Assembly (NCBI GenBank): GCA_025361485.1
Contig: JANYLA010000032.1
Span: forward strand, 1 to 54,463
Origin: Bacteroidales bacterium
GTDB lineage: Bacteria > Bacteroidota > Bacteroidia > Bacteroidales > Tenuifilaceae
Length of the DNA: 54,463 nt
Direction of reading: 5' to 3'
The notes under the pieces are model-generated. The model saw only the letters and a program-made list of their open reading frames with translations. It made no database searches and was not told the origin of the DNA. Below, one piece after another: positions 28,040 through 38,493 of the stretch. The number at the start of each line of letters is the position of its first letter. Positions within the stretch are counted from its first letter, which is position 1. The translations under genes were made by a program, and so were the position numbers.

Positions 28040-28975
28040 CTACAAAAATCTTATGCTTTTATATTGTTGAGGTGGTCGTTCTTTTTTTAATGTAAAGGAA
28101 TAACCGAGCATAAACTCATGAGAACCATCGTTATAGTTACTAATTTCACGCAACGAAAACTCATATGCGTAACCAATTTTTAAGCCATTAAATAATTCAA
28201 TTCCTAGCATACCAGTTAATGCGTCACCTAATCGACCCATACGATATGAAACGCCGCCCCAGAATTTTTTATTGTACTTGATGTTAGCTGATAATGAAAT
28301 TTGTGACAGAAATAAATCAGAAACAGCATAAACAGAGGGATTAAACTGCCAAGAAGGATTGGGCATATTAAGAAAATATCCTCCTGTTAAATAGAATTGA
28401 GGTTTATAACGTGCTGGGTTTGTCGCACTATTCATTTTTGTTCCGTTAATATGTGCTGCCGACAAACCAAAATACATGTTTTCAGTATTATAAAAAAGGC
28501 CTAGACCTAAATCAAGATTTAAACTACTCTCTTTCCCTTTTGGTACAGCAAGGTCTAAAGCTGCACCTGAAATCCAAGTAGGATCTAAATTCTTACTAAT
28601 GAAACCACCGCTAACTCCAACACCAAGCATTCCTTTGCCTGCCTTAAGGCGAGCGGCATAGGATAAATTAAGGGCAAGATCTTTATTGAATGCAAGATTA
28701 TCTGTTATGATATTCAAACCCGCACCGCTTTTGAACCCAAAAGGTGAAATTGCAGCATTTACATTAAACGCTGTTGTTTTTGGAGCCCCAGTAAATCCAA
28801 CCCAGTTAATTCGGTTAATTAGACTTGAAGTTATCATATCACTACTCCCAGCGGATCCTGGATTTATAGTGTTTTGGTTGAGCATAACCTGCGAGAATTG
28901 AGGATCTTGCTGCGCATAAGCAGAAGATAAAAACAACAATGAAACAAGCATTAAAATAGGTTTTTTTAATCGCAT
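28040..28975 (-). CDS. porP: T9SS outer-membrane protein PorP/SprF family
   Basis: This 311-residue outer-membrane protein has a signal peptide (MRLKKPILMLVSLLFLSSAYAQ), the family's mature start QDPQFSQVMLNQNTINPGSAG, and a C-terminal beta-barrel ending in FMLGYSFTLKKE. PorP/SprF proteins help attach secreted substrates or the PorK/N ring to the outer membrane. ATG 28975 was chosen since the longer frame to 29056 would bury the signal peptide. It leads the block with gldK 56 bases downstream. The 209 bases between it and the arginase-fold gene may hold a promoter, but I see no clean box. Confidence 0.95.
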   Translation of the reverse strand: MRLKKPILMLVSLLFLSSAYAQQDPQFSQVMLNQNTINPGSAGSSDMITSSLINRINWVGFTGAPKTTAFNVNAAISPFGFKSGAGLNIITDNLAFNKDLALNLSYAARLKAGKGMLGVGVSGGFISKNLDPTWISGAALDLAVPKGKESSLNLDLGLGLFYNTENMYFGLSAAHINGTKMNSATNPARYKPQFYLTGGYFLNMPNPSWQFNPSVYAVSDLFLSQISLSANIKYNKKFWGGVSYRMGRLGDALTGMLGIELFNGLKIGYAYEFSLREISNYNDGSHEFMLGYSFTLKKERPPQQYKSIRFL

Positions 28976-29184
28976 GCTATTATACCTCACTAAAAATGGT
29001 TCAACCAATAGGTAAAGTAAATAAAAATATTGATTCCCTACAAATTTTATTAACAATAATGTGTTGATAAAAGAATGAAAAAGTAATAGCTTATACTTTT
29101 ATTCCAGAAATAAAGTTAGGAATTAAAGTGGAAATATCTACTTGGGGTGAAAAAAAAATGAAATCAGTGTAGATTGATATAGGG

Positions 29185-30348
29185 TTATACCACTTTATTA
29201 TAGGTTCTTATCCACTTTTCAGGTATTTCTTGTTTGCTTGCAGCCACATAATCATTATATGAACATGCAACGATAACTTTTCTGCTTGGATATAATTGGA
29301 TATTATTTGTAGGAACCTCCATCCACCAATTATCTGAAAGCAAACTTTTGAAAAAAACCATTTCAATTCCTGGAGTGCTACTATCAACGATAAACTTTTT
29401 AAACTCATTATTCGATAAAGGATTTTCACCTTTTCTTTGAATGTAAGCCTCAATAAAATGCCATATTAACTGGGCAGATAGGTGAGCGCTTTGAGATGAA
29501 ATATCGGCATCGGCATTTAGTTCAAAGATCCCAAAACAGCAGGTTTTGTCGCTTAATCCTGAGAATCGTGAAAGTTGACAAGCTTCTTCAGCATATAAAC
29601 CATTGGGCGAAGGATAAATATTTCCTTGACAATCGGAATTTCTTATGGCACCAAGATCGAAGCTAACAAAGTCAGAATCTCTAAATGTTGGTTCAACATC
29701 TTTGAAGTTGCCCCGAACATACCCTAAGCGGAGGGTTTCGTGGTTTAATTTTACAAGCTTGTCAAGTTTATTGGAGTCACATAAATAACCCTGATAACCA
29801 ATTAAACTGATATTGAATAAACTTTCATTTGGCTCATCGAGAAAATACTGCAAGTAGCTATTCGAGTTGAATTCGCCATTATTTTCATCCATATCAATTC
29901 GTGAATCGATGAATGAGAGGTTGATATTTTTTCGATGATTTTTAATTGCTTGGTAAATCGGCAATGATATCTCCTGAGTGCCCCCAAGTACAATTAAAGT
30001 AGATTCTTTAGCTAAAAAGTAATCGGTTAAATCTTTTATTGCAGAATAGGAATCTTTTGGTGATTTGGTTACCTTAAGATTTCCTGCATCAATTATTTTA
30101 ACCTTTGCAGGAAAACACGAAAGACTATAAAAGTACTCACGAATTAAATCGGGCGATTTTGATGCACTAAGGTTTGATGAATTTCTGCTTTCAGAAAAAC
30201 CTATAATAATGATATCTCCTTTATTTATTTCGGGGAATGCTTTACCGTGTTTAAAAGGAGTGATATTCAAAAGCGATGAAGAGCCTTTGCTTACACCACC
30301 TCTTTTGGGTATGGCGTCCGTAGGGTCGAGATAATCAGCAGGGTTCAT
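29185..30348 (-). CDS. Degenerate arginase/formimidoylglutamase-fold protein
   Basis: This 387-residue cytoplasmic protein aligns by eye with the ureohydrolase fold, but every manganese-binding motif is altered. GGxHS reads GGTQE (122-126), DAHxD reads DSRID (148-152), and the SxDxDxxDP region reads SFDLGAIRNSD (229-239). The loss of the histidines and several aspartates makes arginase or formiminoglutamase activity unlikely. The ATG overlaps the topA stop by 4 bases (ATGA), so translation is coupled, and it precedes the T9SS operon. I recall similar arginase-fold genes near gld or topA genes in other Bacteroidota. That suggests a retained non-enzymatic role, but this is inference. Confidence 0.85.
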   Translation of the reverse strand: MNPADYLDPTDAIPKRGGVSKGSSSLLNITPFKHGKAFPEINKGDIIIIGFSESRNSSNLSASKSPDLIREYFYSLSCFPAKVKIIDAGNLKVTKSPKDSYSAIKDLTDYFLAKESTLIVLGGTQEISLPIYQAIKNHRKNINLSFIDSRIDMDENNGEFNSNSYLQYFLDEPNESLFNISLIGYQGYLCDSNKLDKLVKLNHETLRLGYVRGNFKDVEPTFRDSDFVSFDLGAIRNSDCQGNIYPSPNGLYAEEACQLSRFSGLSDKTCCFGIFELNADADISSQSAHLSAQLIWHFIEAYIQRKGENPLSNNEFKKFIVDSSTPGIEMVFFKSLLSDNWWMEVPTNNIQLYPSRKVIVACSYNDYVAASKQEIPEKWIRTYNKVV

Positions 30349-32666
30349 TTCTTGGCTTTGCCTTTTTTAACTATCTTTTTATTGGTTGGCTTTTGTTCTC
30401 CCACTATTTTAATACAATCGGAATAAGCTAATTTTTGAGCATCTGCTCCTTTAGGAAGCTTATAGTTATCGCCCTTATAATTAATGTATGGACCCCAACG
30501 ACCATTCAAAAGCTGAAGGGTAGGATCTTCATCAAAGGATTTGATTAGTTTTTCACGATCTTTCTTACGCCCCTCTTCAATGATTTCAATAGCGCGTTCA
30601 ATGTTTATGGTGATTGGATTATCCTCTTTTTTTAACGATACGAATTTAGAGTTATGGCGAACATAGGGTCCAAATCGACCAATTCCAATTACAACATCCT
30701 TTTCTTCGTAAAGCCCTAAGTTTCGGGGAAGATTAAATAGTTTAAGCGCTTCATCGAGGGTAATTGTTTCGATTAACTGCCCTTTTAAAAGACTTGCATA
30801 TTGTGGCTTTTCATTGGCTTCGGTATTATTTTCGCCAATCTGAGCAATTGGTCCAAATCGTCCGATTCTAACAGAAACAGGCTTTCCTGTTTTTGGATCG
30901 TTTCCAAGAACTCGCTCTCCCTTGCTATAATCAGATTCAATAAGAGTTTTTTCAACCTCCTTGTGGAATGGACGGTAAAATTGGTCAATCATTTTAGTCC
31001 ACTCTATCTTTCCCTCAGCAATATCATCAAACTCTTTTTCAACGGTTGCTGTAAAATTGTAGCTAAGGATATCTTTAAAATATTCTACCAAAAAATCGTT
31101 AACGACAATACCGATATCGCTAGGAAATAATTTTGCTTTTTCGCTGCCAGTATTTTCAGTTTTTTCCTCTTTTGTTATTTTTCCGTTCTTGAGTAAAATG
31201 GAGATATACTTGCGTTCAACACCTTCTCTATCCTCCTTTAGGGCGTATCCACGAGCAACTATCGTCGAGATTGTTGGTGCATAGGTTGATGGTCGACCAA
31301 TACCAAGTTCCTCAAGTTTTTTCACTAAACTAGCCTCAGTGTATCGTGGAGGGCGTTGAGTAAACCGTTCGTTTGCAGCAATTTCCTTGGCAGTAAGTAA
31401 TTGACCTGCTTTCATTGGAGGGAGAAGGTCTTTACCTGATTCCTCAGAATCGTCATCGGATGATTCGAAGTAAACCCTCAGGAAACCGTCAAATAGAATT
31501 ACTTCGCCCGAAGCGATGAACTTATAGGTAGATGTTGATATATTTATGGTAACAACCGTTTTCTCGATCTGAGCATCGCTCATCTGCGATGCGATTGTTC
31601 TTTTCCAAATTAGCTCATAAAGGCGTTGTTCTGCTGCACTTCCAACTATTTTTTGTTTATCCATGTACGATGGACGTATGGCTTCGTGAGCCTCTTGAGC
31701 TCCTTTCGATTTGGTTTTAAATCTTCTTGGGAAGTGATATTTTTCTCCAAATTCTTCGCAAATAGTTTTCTTTGCTGCGTCGATGGCCGTTTCGGATAGA
31801 TTAACGGAATCGGTTCTCATGTAGGAAATATGACCTGCTTCGTAAAGTTTTTGGGCAATGGTCATGGTTTGAGAAACCGAGAAATTCAATTTACGACTTG
31901 CCTCCTGTTGTAATGTTGAAGTTGTAAATGGAGGAGCAGGCGTTTTTTTTGATGGTTTCTTACTGATATCGGAGATTGTAAAAATGGCAGCTTTACAATT
32001 CTCGATTAAATCAAGTGTTTCCTTTAATGTACTTAGCTTTTCTGAAAGCTCCGCTTTAATATCTACATCACCCTTGAAAAAGGCATTTACCTTAAAGAAT
32101 GATGATGATTTAAAGCTAAAAACTTCACGTTCACGCTCAACGAGCAATCGAACAGCAACCGACTGAACCCTTCCTGCTGAAAGAGCAGGCTTAACCTTTT
32201 TCCAGAGAATTGGTGAAAGTTCAAAACCTACTAGTCTATCAAGAATTCTGCGTGCTTGTTGTGCGTTAACTAGGTTATAATCAATTCCTCTTGGGGTTTT
32301 TATGGCATTTTGGATAGCGTCGTTAGTAATCTCATGAAAGACAATCCGCCTGGTCTTTTTCGGGTCGAGTTTAAGAACCTCGCTAAGATGCCATGCTATA
32401 GCTTCTCCCTCACGGTCCTCATCGGATGCTAGCCAAACAGTTTGAGCCTCGGCTGAACTTTTACGGAGATCATCAACCACCTTTTTCTTTTCGTCGTTGA
32501 CGATATACTCAGGCTTAAATCCCTTCTCGATATCGATTCCAAGATTTTTTTTGGATAGGTCTCGGATATGGCCAAAACTCGACTTCACAACAAAATCTTT
32601 CCCTAAAAACTTTTCAATAGTTTTTGCTTTGGCGGGTGACTCAACGATAACAAGATTTTTAATCAT
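30345..32666 (-). CDS. topA: DNA topoisomerase I
   Basis: TopA relaxes negative supercoils by a type IA single-strand passage. The 773-residue protein has the Toprim domain at the N-terminus (LVIVESPAKAKTIEKFLG; ASDEDREGEAIAWHL) and the active-site Tyr282 in SYMRTDSVNLS. The core domains follow, then C-terminal repeats of the GRFGPY/GRWGPY type (RIGRFGPIAQIG; GIGRFGPYVRH; NGRWGPYINY) in place of four-cysteine zinc fingers, as is usual in this phylum. The tail is lysine-rich. It is the first gene of a unit with the arginase-fold gene. Confidence 0.97.
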   Translation of the reverse strand: MIKNLVIVESPAKAKTIEKFLGKDFVVKSSFGHIRDLSKKNLGIDIEKGFKPEYIVNDEKKKVVDDLRKSSAEAQTVWLASDEDREGEAIAWHLSEVLKLDPKKTRRIVFHEITNDAIQNAIKTPRGIDYNLVNAQQARRILDRLVGFELSPILWKKVKPALSAGRVQSVAVRLLVEREREVFSFKSSSFFKVNAFFKGDVDIKAELSEKLSTLKETLDLIENCKAAIFTISDISKKPSKKTPAPPFTTSTLQQEASRKLNFSVSQTMTIAQKLYEAGHISYMRTDSVNLSETAIDAAKKTICEEFGEKYHFPRRFKTKSKGAQEAHEAIRPSYMDKQKIVGSAAEQRLYELIWKRTIASQMSDAQIEKTVVTINISTSTYKFIASGEVILFDGFLRVYFESSDDDSEESGKDLLPPMKAGQLLTAKEIAANERFTQRPPRYTEASLVKKLEELGIGRPSTYAPTISTIVARGYALKEDREGVERKYISILLKNGKITKEEKTENTGSEKAKLFPSDIGIVVNDFLVEYFKDILSYNFTATVEKEFDDIAEGKIEWTKMIDQFYRPFHKEVEKTLIESDYSKGERVLGNDPKTGKPVSVRIGRFGPIAQIGENNTEANEKPQYASLLKGQLIETITLDEALKLFNLPRNLGLYEEKDVVIGIGRFGPYVRHNSKFVSLKKEDNPITINIERAIEIIEEGRKKDREKLIKSFDEDPTLQLLNGRWGPYINYKGDNYKLPKGADAQKLAYSDCIKIVGEQKPTNKKIVKKGKAKK

Positions 32667-32862
32667 ATCTCAATTAAATTTGATATAAAATTTGGCACAA
32701 AGTAAAACAATAAACGAAGTATCAGCAAAAAATTATATTAAAATACATTTTTCTTTTCAAATTGGGATATACTTTATTAATACGAAAAATTCTTGTAAAC
32801 ACTAATTAACAAAGGAAATTGAGTTCATTCAAATGCATTAAGAATACCTTTTAAATAATTGT

Positions 32863-32870
32863 TAACTTTG
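32863..32870 (+). promoter_or_regulatory. Candidate -7 box for the PBP1A gene
   Basis: TAACTTTG fits TAnnTTTG exactly and lies 25 bases before the ATG at 32896, in the 229-base divergent gap with topA. No convincing -33 element is seen. Confidence 0.45.
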
Positions 32871-32895
32871 CCTCGAATTTTTAAATAAACAGATT

Positions 32896-35286
32896 ATGGC
32901 TCGAAAAAAACTTGATCCTAAGATAAAGTTCAGATTGTGGTTATGGGTACCTATTGCATCAGCGTTTTTTGTTTTAATTATGCTATTTGTACTTATCTCG
33001 TCAGAGGTATTTGGTCCAATGCCTACATTTGAGGAGCTTGAAAACCCCAAGAGTAATTTAGCATCCGAAGTAATCTCCGAAGATCATAAAGTATTAGGTA
33101 CGTTCTTTATTCAGAATAGAACATTCGTTAGCTTTGATAAGATTTCTCCTAATGTTATAAAAGCATTAATTGCAACAGAGGATATAAGGTTTAACAGCCA
33201 TAGCGGAATAGATGCTCGTGGGTTGGGTCGAGTTTTCTTTAAAACATTACTTATGGGTAATCGCGAAGCCGGAGGAGGAAGTACAATAACTCAGCAGCTG
33301 GCTAAGAATTTATTTCCTCGCGATACCATTTACCATGGCTTCTTTGTTTCAAAATTTGTACATCTTGGAATTTCAAAGCTGAAAGAATGGATAACCTCTG
33401 TAAAGCTTGAGAAGAACTATACCAAGAACGAAATTTTGGCAATGTACCTCAATATAGTTGAGTTTGGAGGAAATTCATATGGTATTAAATCAGCCGCAAA
33501 AACATTTTTTAATACATCACCCGATTCTATTAAACTCGAACAAGCAGCGGTGCTTATCGGATTAGTCAATGCTCCAACAAGATTTAGTCCTGTTCGTAAT
33601 CCTGAAAGATCGTTGGCTCGTCGTAACTTCGTTCTTTCACAGATGTATAAGAATGAGTTTATTAAGAAACACACTTACGATTCGCTGGTTAGAATTCCAC
33701 TAAAGATAGACTACAAAGTTCAGGATCATAATGTTGGGCTAGCTACCTATTTTCGCGAAACTCTTCGGCAGATTCTTACTGCCCGTAGACCCGAGCCTAA
33801 GTATTACTTTACCCATGACCTGTACATTGAAGATTCGCTTCAATGGGCAAACAATCCACTATATGGATGGTGCAATAAAAACCTTAAACCTGATGGAACT
33901 CCTTATAGTATCTACCGTGATGGGCTGAAGATATATACTACCATTAACTCCAAAATGCAGCAATATGCTGAGGAGGCTGTTGAGAAACATTTAGGAAAAA
34001 ACCTTCAGATAGAGTTTGACTATGAACAAAAATATTTAGGAAATAGATTATTCGATCCAAAACTTACAAACGAACAGATTCGATCAATTCTTCTTCAGGC
34101 GATGAAACAAACCGAAAGGTATCGTGGGCTGAGAAATAGGGGTGTGCCGATGGATAGTATATATGCAAACTTTAATACTAAAATCAGAATGACCATTTTC
34201 ACTTGGAAAGGGGAGATGGATACTTTAATGTCGCCATTGGATTCGATAAAACACTACAAACGTCACTTACGTGCAGGTTTTATGGCAATGAATCCTCACA
34301 ATGGTTTTATAAAGGCGTATGTAGGCGGGCCTAACTATCGATATTTTAAGTACGACCATGTTTACCAAGGGAAACGTCAGGTCGGGTCAACTATAAAACC
34401 ATTCCTTTATACTCTGGCTATGCAGGAAGGGTATTCACCCTGCTATAAGATTCCTAATGTTTCACAAACATTTATCGAAAGAGTCAGTAGCAAAGAGGGA
34501 GGGGTAAAGGATTCCACGTGGACTCCAAAAAACTCAGGTAGCACTAAGTATGATGGTAAAATGGTTACGCTTAAGTGGGGATTAGCTAATTCAGTGAATA
34601 ATATCTCGGCATGGCTTATCAAACAATTTACCCCTCAAGCGCTTGCAGATATGGGTAAAAAGATGGGTATATCAAGTAAGATTCAGGCTGTAAATTCTGT
34701 ATTTCTTGGTACTTCGGAAGTTTCTGTTTATGAAATGGTGGGAGCATACAGCACATTTGCTAATAAAGGTGTTCATATTGAACCGTTGATGGTTACAAAG
34801 ATTGAGGATAAGAATGGTAACGTTTTAGAATCTTTCACTCCTCAAAAGAATGAAGCGATTAGCGAACAAACGGCATACCTAATGATTAATCTTTTGGAAG
34901 GGGTTATCAATAATGGAACAGGTATGAGTTTAAGATCTTATTATGAATTACCTGGACCCATTGCTGGAAAAACTGGAACGACACAGAGTCATGCTGATGG
35001 ATGGTTTATGGGTATGCTGCCTAACCTGGTAACCGGAACATGGGTTGGAGCAGAGGATCGTTCAGTGCATTTTCAAGGCATAAAGCTAGGACAAGGTGCA
35101 GCAATGGCTTTACCAATTTATGCTCTTTTTCTTGAAAAGGTTTACAAAGATGCTCGTTTAGGGATTTCTCCCAACGATCAGTGGGAAAAACCGTTGGTCG
35201 AAAAGTACTTCGATACTGATTGTGAGGATACAAAGGGGAAGAAAAAAATTAAAAAGCAAGAGATTAACGAGGATGATTTCTTTTAG
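32896..35286 (+). CDS. Class A penicillin-binding protein (PBP1A type)
   Basis: This 796-residue bifunctional cell-wall enzyme polymerises lipid II and cross-links the peptide stems in the periplasm. A membrane anchor spans about 13-36. The GT51 glycosyltransferase domain follows, with Glu95 in ATEDIRFNSHSGID and GGGSTITQQLAKNLF. The transpeptidase domain has catalytic Ser498 (VGSTIKPFLY), SVNN as the SxN motif, and AGKTGTT near residue 691. All motifs are intact. The C-terminal ~25 residues are lysine-rich. Its stop codon overlaps that of the convergent ABC gene. Confidence 0.96.
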   Translation: MARKKLDPKIKFRLWLWVPIASAFFVLIMLFVLISSEVFGPMPTFEELENPKSNLASEVISEDHKVLGTFFIQNRTFVSFDKISPNVIKALIATEDIRFNSHSGIDARGLGRVFFKTLLMGNREAGGGSTITQQLAKNLFPRDTIYHGFFVSKFVHLGISKLKEWITSVKLEKNYTKNEILAMYLNIVEFGGNSYGIKSAAKTFFNTSPDSIKLEQAAVLIGLVNAPTRFSPVRNPERSLARRNFVLSQMYKNEFIKKHTYDSLVRIPLKIDYKVQDHNVGLATYFRETLRQILTARRPEPKYYFTHDLYIEDSLQWANNPLYGWCNKNLKPDGTPYSIYRDGLKIYTTINSKMQQYAEEAVEKHLGKNLQIEFDYEQKYLGNRLFDPKLTNEQIRSILLQAMKQTERYRGLRNRGVPMDSIYANFNTKIRMTIFTWKGEMDTLMSPLDSIKHYKRHLRAGFMAMNPHNGFIKAYVGGPNYRYFKYDHVYQGKRQVGSTIKPFLYTLAMQEGYSPCYKIPNVSQTFIERVSSKEGGVKDSTWTPKNSGSTKYDGKMVTLKWGLANSVNNISAWLIKQFTPQALADMGKKMGISSKIQAVNSVFLGTSEVSVYEMVGAYSTFANKGVHIEPLMVTKIEDKNGNVLESFTPQKNEAISEQTAYLMINLLEGVINNGTGMSLRSYYELPGPIAGKTGTTQSHADGWFMGMLPNLVTGTWVGAEDRSVHFQGIKLGQGAAMALPIYALFLEKVYKDARLGISPNDQWEKPLVEKYFDTDCEDTKGKKKIKKQEINEDDFF

Positions 35287-36965
35287 TCTTCATTTATAAT
35301 GTTAATGCCTGGAATTGAATTGATAAGGTTCTTTGTGTAATCAGTTTTTGGATGGTTGAATATCTCATCGGATGTTCCTGACTCAACTAAAATTCCATTT
35401 TTCAGAACGATTATTCGGTCACTAATATATTTTACAACGGCTAAATCGTGCGATATGAAGAGTAGCGTGAGGTTTAGCTGTTCCTTTAAATCTTTAAGGA
35501 GATTAAGTACCTGAGCTTGAACCGAAACATCAAGTGCCGATACCATTTCATCGCAGATAATAACTTTTGGATTAACGGCTAACGCACGGGCAATTACAAT
35601 TCGTTGCCGCTGACCTCCAGAAAACTCGTGGGGATATCTGTAGTAACTATCCGCAGGAAGAGCAACCTTACTAAGCAATTCAATAACTTTAGCCTTTCTT
35701 TCCTTTTCGTTCCGACATATTTCATGAACTTTTAGTGGTTCAGAAATGGCCTGCCCAATTGTTTTTCTGGGATTTAGTGATGAATAAGGATCTTGAAATA
35801 TCAGCTGAATATCTTCTCGGAACTGCTTTCGAAACGCCCTATCCATTTGAGATATGTTTATACCCTTATACACCACTGTTCCAGATTGGCTTTTTATTAA
35901 ATGGAGCAGCGTGCGACCAAGCGTAGTCTTTCCTGAGCCCGATTCACCAACGATTCCAAGGGTTTCACCCTCAAATAGTTCTAGACTAACATTATCAACA
36001 GCCTTAAAGTGGTTGATAGGTTTTCCCCAAAGATTTTTTTTGGTAATAAAAGAGGTGACTACATTTTTTACCGAGTAAAGAAGAGTGCCCTTGAGGTTTG
36101 ATGAGGATATTTTTGAATCCACCGCCTTTTTGTCAACACTTCCCTTAAGAAAATCCTCTACAGTAAGCAATCTATACGGCTTATATGCAATTGGCGGTCT
36201 ACATGCAAGAAGCCCTTTGGTATATGGATTTTGCGGAGATTCAAATATTTGCTTAACCAAACCTTGTTCAACAATTTTTCCATGCTGAAGTATAATCACT
36301 CTGTCGGCAATCTCCTTTATTATACCAAGGTCGTGGCTAATAAAAATCATTCCCATTTGATATTTATCGCGGAGCGATTTTAGTAGTTGAAGTAATCCCT
36401 TTTGAACAGTTACATCCAGTGCCGTTGTTGGCTCATCGGCAATAAGCAGTTCGGGGTTACCCGATAGAGCCATAGCAATCATCACCCGTTGTTTTTGCCC
36501 ACCGCTCAGCTCATGTGGATAGCTGTTGTATACCTTTTCCGGATTGGGTAGCTGCATCTCATCAAGAAGTTCGATGCAACGTTTTTTTGCGTTAGCACTT
36601 TTAATCTTAGCGTTAAGCAGAACAGCCTCAAGCAATTGTTTTCCACATCTCATCGAAGGGTTTAGGCACGTAAGGGGTTCCTGAAAAATCATTGCTATTC
36701 GCTTTCCCCTGATAGCCTGAAATCTCTTCTCATCCAATGAAAGAAGATTTTGACTTTCGCCATCACTAAAAACGATTTGTGCAGTGCCGCTTTCAACCGT
36801 TGCCTGAGTGGGTAAAAGGCCCATTAAACTTAATGATGTGATTGATTTACCTGAGCCAGATTCACCAACAATACCAAGGATTTCAGCTTTTTCTAATAAA
36901 AATGAGACCTCCTTAAGGACAGTGATGTTTCCAAATCGGACACTTAGGTTTTCAACCTTAAGCAT
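35283..36965 (-). CDS. Fused dual ATPase of peptide/nickel ABC importer type (DppD-DppF-like)
   Basis: This 560-residue protein carries two complete ATP-binding domains. The first has Walker A GESGSGKS near 35-42, LSGGQKQRV, and [11 protein letters not shown]. The second, from about 290, has [18 protein letters not shown] and [11 protein letters not shown]. Both have the oligopeptide-type C-terminal extension region ([24 protein letters not shown]), so it corresponds to DppD fused to DppF. No permease or binding-protein gene is in the window, so it is an orphan or works with remote partners. The ATG overlaps the stop of the FAD dehydrogenase gene by one base (TAATG), so the two are translationally coupled. 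Confidence 0.92.
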   Translation of the reverse strand: MLKVENLSVRFGNITVLKEVSFLLEKAEILGIVGESGSGKSITSLSLMGLLPTQATVESGTAQIVFSDGESQNLLSLDEKRFQAIRGKRIAMIFQEPLTCLNPSMRCGKQLLEAVLLNAKIKSANAKKRCIELLDEMQLPNPEKVYNSYPHELSGGQKQRVMIAMALSGNPELLIADEPTTALDVTVQKGLLQLLKSLRDKYQMGMIFISHDLGIIKEIADRVIILQHGKIVEQGLVKQIFESPQNPYTKGLLACRPPIAYKPYRLLTVEDFLKGSVDKKAVDSKISSSNLKGTLLYSVKNVVTSFITKKNLWGKPINHFKAVDNVSLELFEGETLGIVGESGSGKTTLGRTLLHLIKSQSGTVVYKGINISQMDRAFRKQFREDIQLIFQDPYSSLNPRKTIGQAISEPLKVHEICRNEKERKAKVIELLSKVALPADSYYRYPHEFSGGQRQRIVIARALAVNPKVIICDEMVSALDVSVQAQVLNLLKDLKEQLNLTLLFISHDLAVVKYISDRIIVLKNGILVESGTSDEIFNHPKTDYTKNLINSIPGINIINED

Positions 36966-38236
36966 TATAGTTCGGTGTTTGAAAATTGATTTGAAAGGAT
37001 GGCTTCACCAATCAGATAACCATGTGCTGTGGCATAGATAATTGAACGAGTCGCTCCAGAGCAATCTCCAGCAAACTTAAGATGCTGCATCGATAAGTTG
37101 TTCAACCGATTGGAGTAGAATTTTATTTCAGGGGCATAAACAAGATTATCATTATTTGCAATGCCTGGAATTACCTTATCGAGGTTTTCGATAAAATCAA
37201 TGATGCTTTCGATAATTCTTCGGGGAAAAACAAGGTTGACGTCACCAAGAATAAAACTCTTTGAATCGAGGGTTGGTAGCACCCGATATATGTTTTTAGT
37301 TCTTTTCGATTCCTTGAAATGGCTGTAGGTTTGAAGAATCACTTTGTCTTCGCCGGCAAGGAGATTCGACAATTTTGCAATATAAGAACCGTAACCAATT
37401 GGGTCGTTAAAGGGTTCGGTAAACTTGAGCGAAGCGAGAATGGCAAAGTTAGTATTATTGCTTTTCTCCTTCATTTTGGCATGCCCGTTTACAGTAAGAA
37501 AATCACCATAATTTTCAGTTACCACAAAGCCTGATGGATTATTGCAAAAAGTACGCACCATATAGCCTGTCTTGCTGCGGTATTTTACCTTAAACTCGTA
37601 CATCTCTTTGTTAATCTCATCTACAACATGATTTGGGAGTTCGTATCTTATACCCATATCAACTCGAGTATTATCAAGAATAAGATTAGGATATTTGGTC
37701 ATCATCTTATTAACCAGCTTGTGACCACTGCGACCAACAGTTACAATGGCGATATCAAATTTGCCATCACCATTTATCTTTGCACAATCCTTCTCAACAT
37801 CAATATCATTCACCTCGTAGTTGAAGTGGAAATGAATATTTGAGTGAGATGAAAAATAGTTGTAAATGTTGAATAGTACCTCTTTTAGCTGGTCGGTACC
37901 AATATGATAAAAATCTGCACCGATGGGCATAAAGCCCTTTTCATAGAATAGTTTATAGTAGTTCTGATTGCCGAACGATTTACCCGTTTCAACCTGCTTA
38001 TTTGCTGTAAAGTTGATGTAGTAATCAACCAATTTTTTTTGCAGAATTGGGTCGATTAAAATATCACCGCCCATTTCTGTTGACACAAATAGTTTTCCAT
38101 CGGCTCTAATGCCTGATATGCTTGATGAGTAAACATCCTTGCTTTTTTCAAAAACATGAATCTCGTGCGAGGTTTCCTTTAGCCTTTCAAGCAGACCAAT
38201 AGCAGCAGCCCCAAATCCAATTACAGCAATTTTCAT
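36965..38236 (-). CDS. FAD-dependent dehydrogenase (COG2509-like)
   Basis: This 423-residue flavoprotein begins with an FAD-binding Rossmann fold (MKIAVIGFGAAAIGLLERL, GxGxxxxG pattern), then HVFEKSKDV as the ribose-binding strand. It ends with LKFAGDCSGATRSIIYATAHGYLIGEAI, the second dinucleotide contact seen in the COG2509 family of uncharacterised FAD-dependent dehydrogenases. The substrate is unknown. ATG 38236 is chosen because it opens the Rossmann strand; the longer frame to 38344 adds non-homologous residues. Its stop overlaps the next gene's start. There is a 365-base gap upstream, before radA ends. Confidence 0.88.
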   Translation of the reverse strand: MKIAVIGFGAAAIGLLERLKETSHEIHVFEKSKDVYSSSISGIRADGKLFVSTEMGGDILIDPILQKKLVDYYINFTANKQVETGKSFGNQNYYKLFYEKGFMPIGADFYHIGTDQLKEVLFNIYNYFSSHSNIHFHFNYEVNDIDVEKDCAKINGDGKFDIAIVTVGRSGHKLVNKMMTKYPNLILDNTRVDMGIRYELPNHVVDEINKEMYEFKVKYRSKTGYMVRTFCNNPSGFVVTENYGDFLTVNGHAKMKEKSNNTNFAILASLKFTEPFNDPIGYGSYIAKLSNLLAGEDKVILQTYSHFKESKRTKNIYRVLPTLDSKSFILGDVNLVFPRRIIESIIDFIENLDKVIPGIANNDNLVYAPEIKFYSNRLNNLSMQHLKFAGDCSGATRSIIYATAHGYLIGEAILSNQFSNTEL

Positions 38237-38415
38237 AGTAAGATGAATAAGATATTTCCAAATATCGAAAACAAAAACCGATACTCCAAAGGAGTTTAGA
38301 AATTGTGATGGAAAAATATTTCTGATAATATTTTGAGAATGCAAATATTTAGCAGCAAACGAAATAAAAATAAATTATGAGTATCCGCAAAGATGCCTAA
38401 TCGAGAACCATTGAT

Positions 38416-38449
38416 TGACTCTTTCAGGTCTAAGGACTCTGAAAGGTCA
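38416..38449. repeat. Inverted repeat hairpin (intergenic)
   Basis: The stem combines TGAC/GTCA, CTTTCAG/CTGAAAG and GTC/GAC with single T bulges on each arm and a 4-base TAAG loop. A TTTTT run follows on the plus strand, where no gene ends, so its role is unclear: attenuator, ncRNA piece or mobile repeat. Confidence 0.5.
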
Positions 38450-38467
38450 TTTTTCCCTTAAAATTTC

Positions 38468-38493
38468 CTGACAGAGTTCGAAGAACCTGTCAG
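38468..38493. repeat. Second inverted repeat hairpin (intergenic)
   Basis: CTGACAG pairs with CTGTCAG, and inside it GTTC pairs with GAAC around a GAA loop, with one bulged A. It lies 18 bases after the first hairpin. The motif 'CAGGTTCTT' on the minus strand is shared with the loop region of the gltX terminator. Confidence 0.5.
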
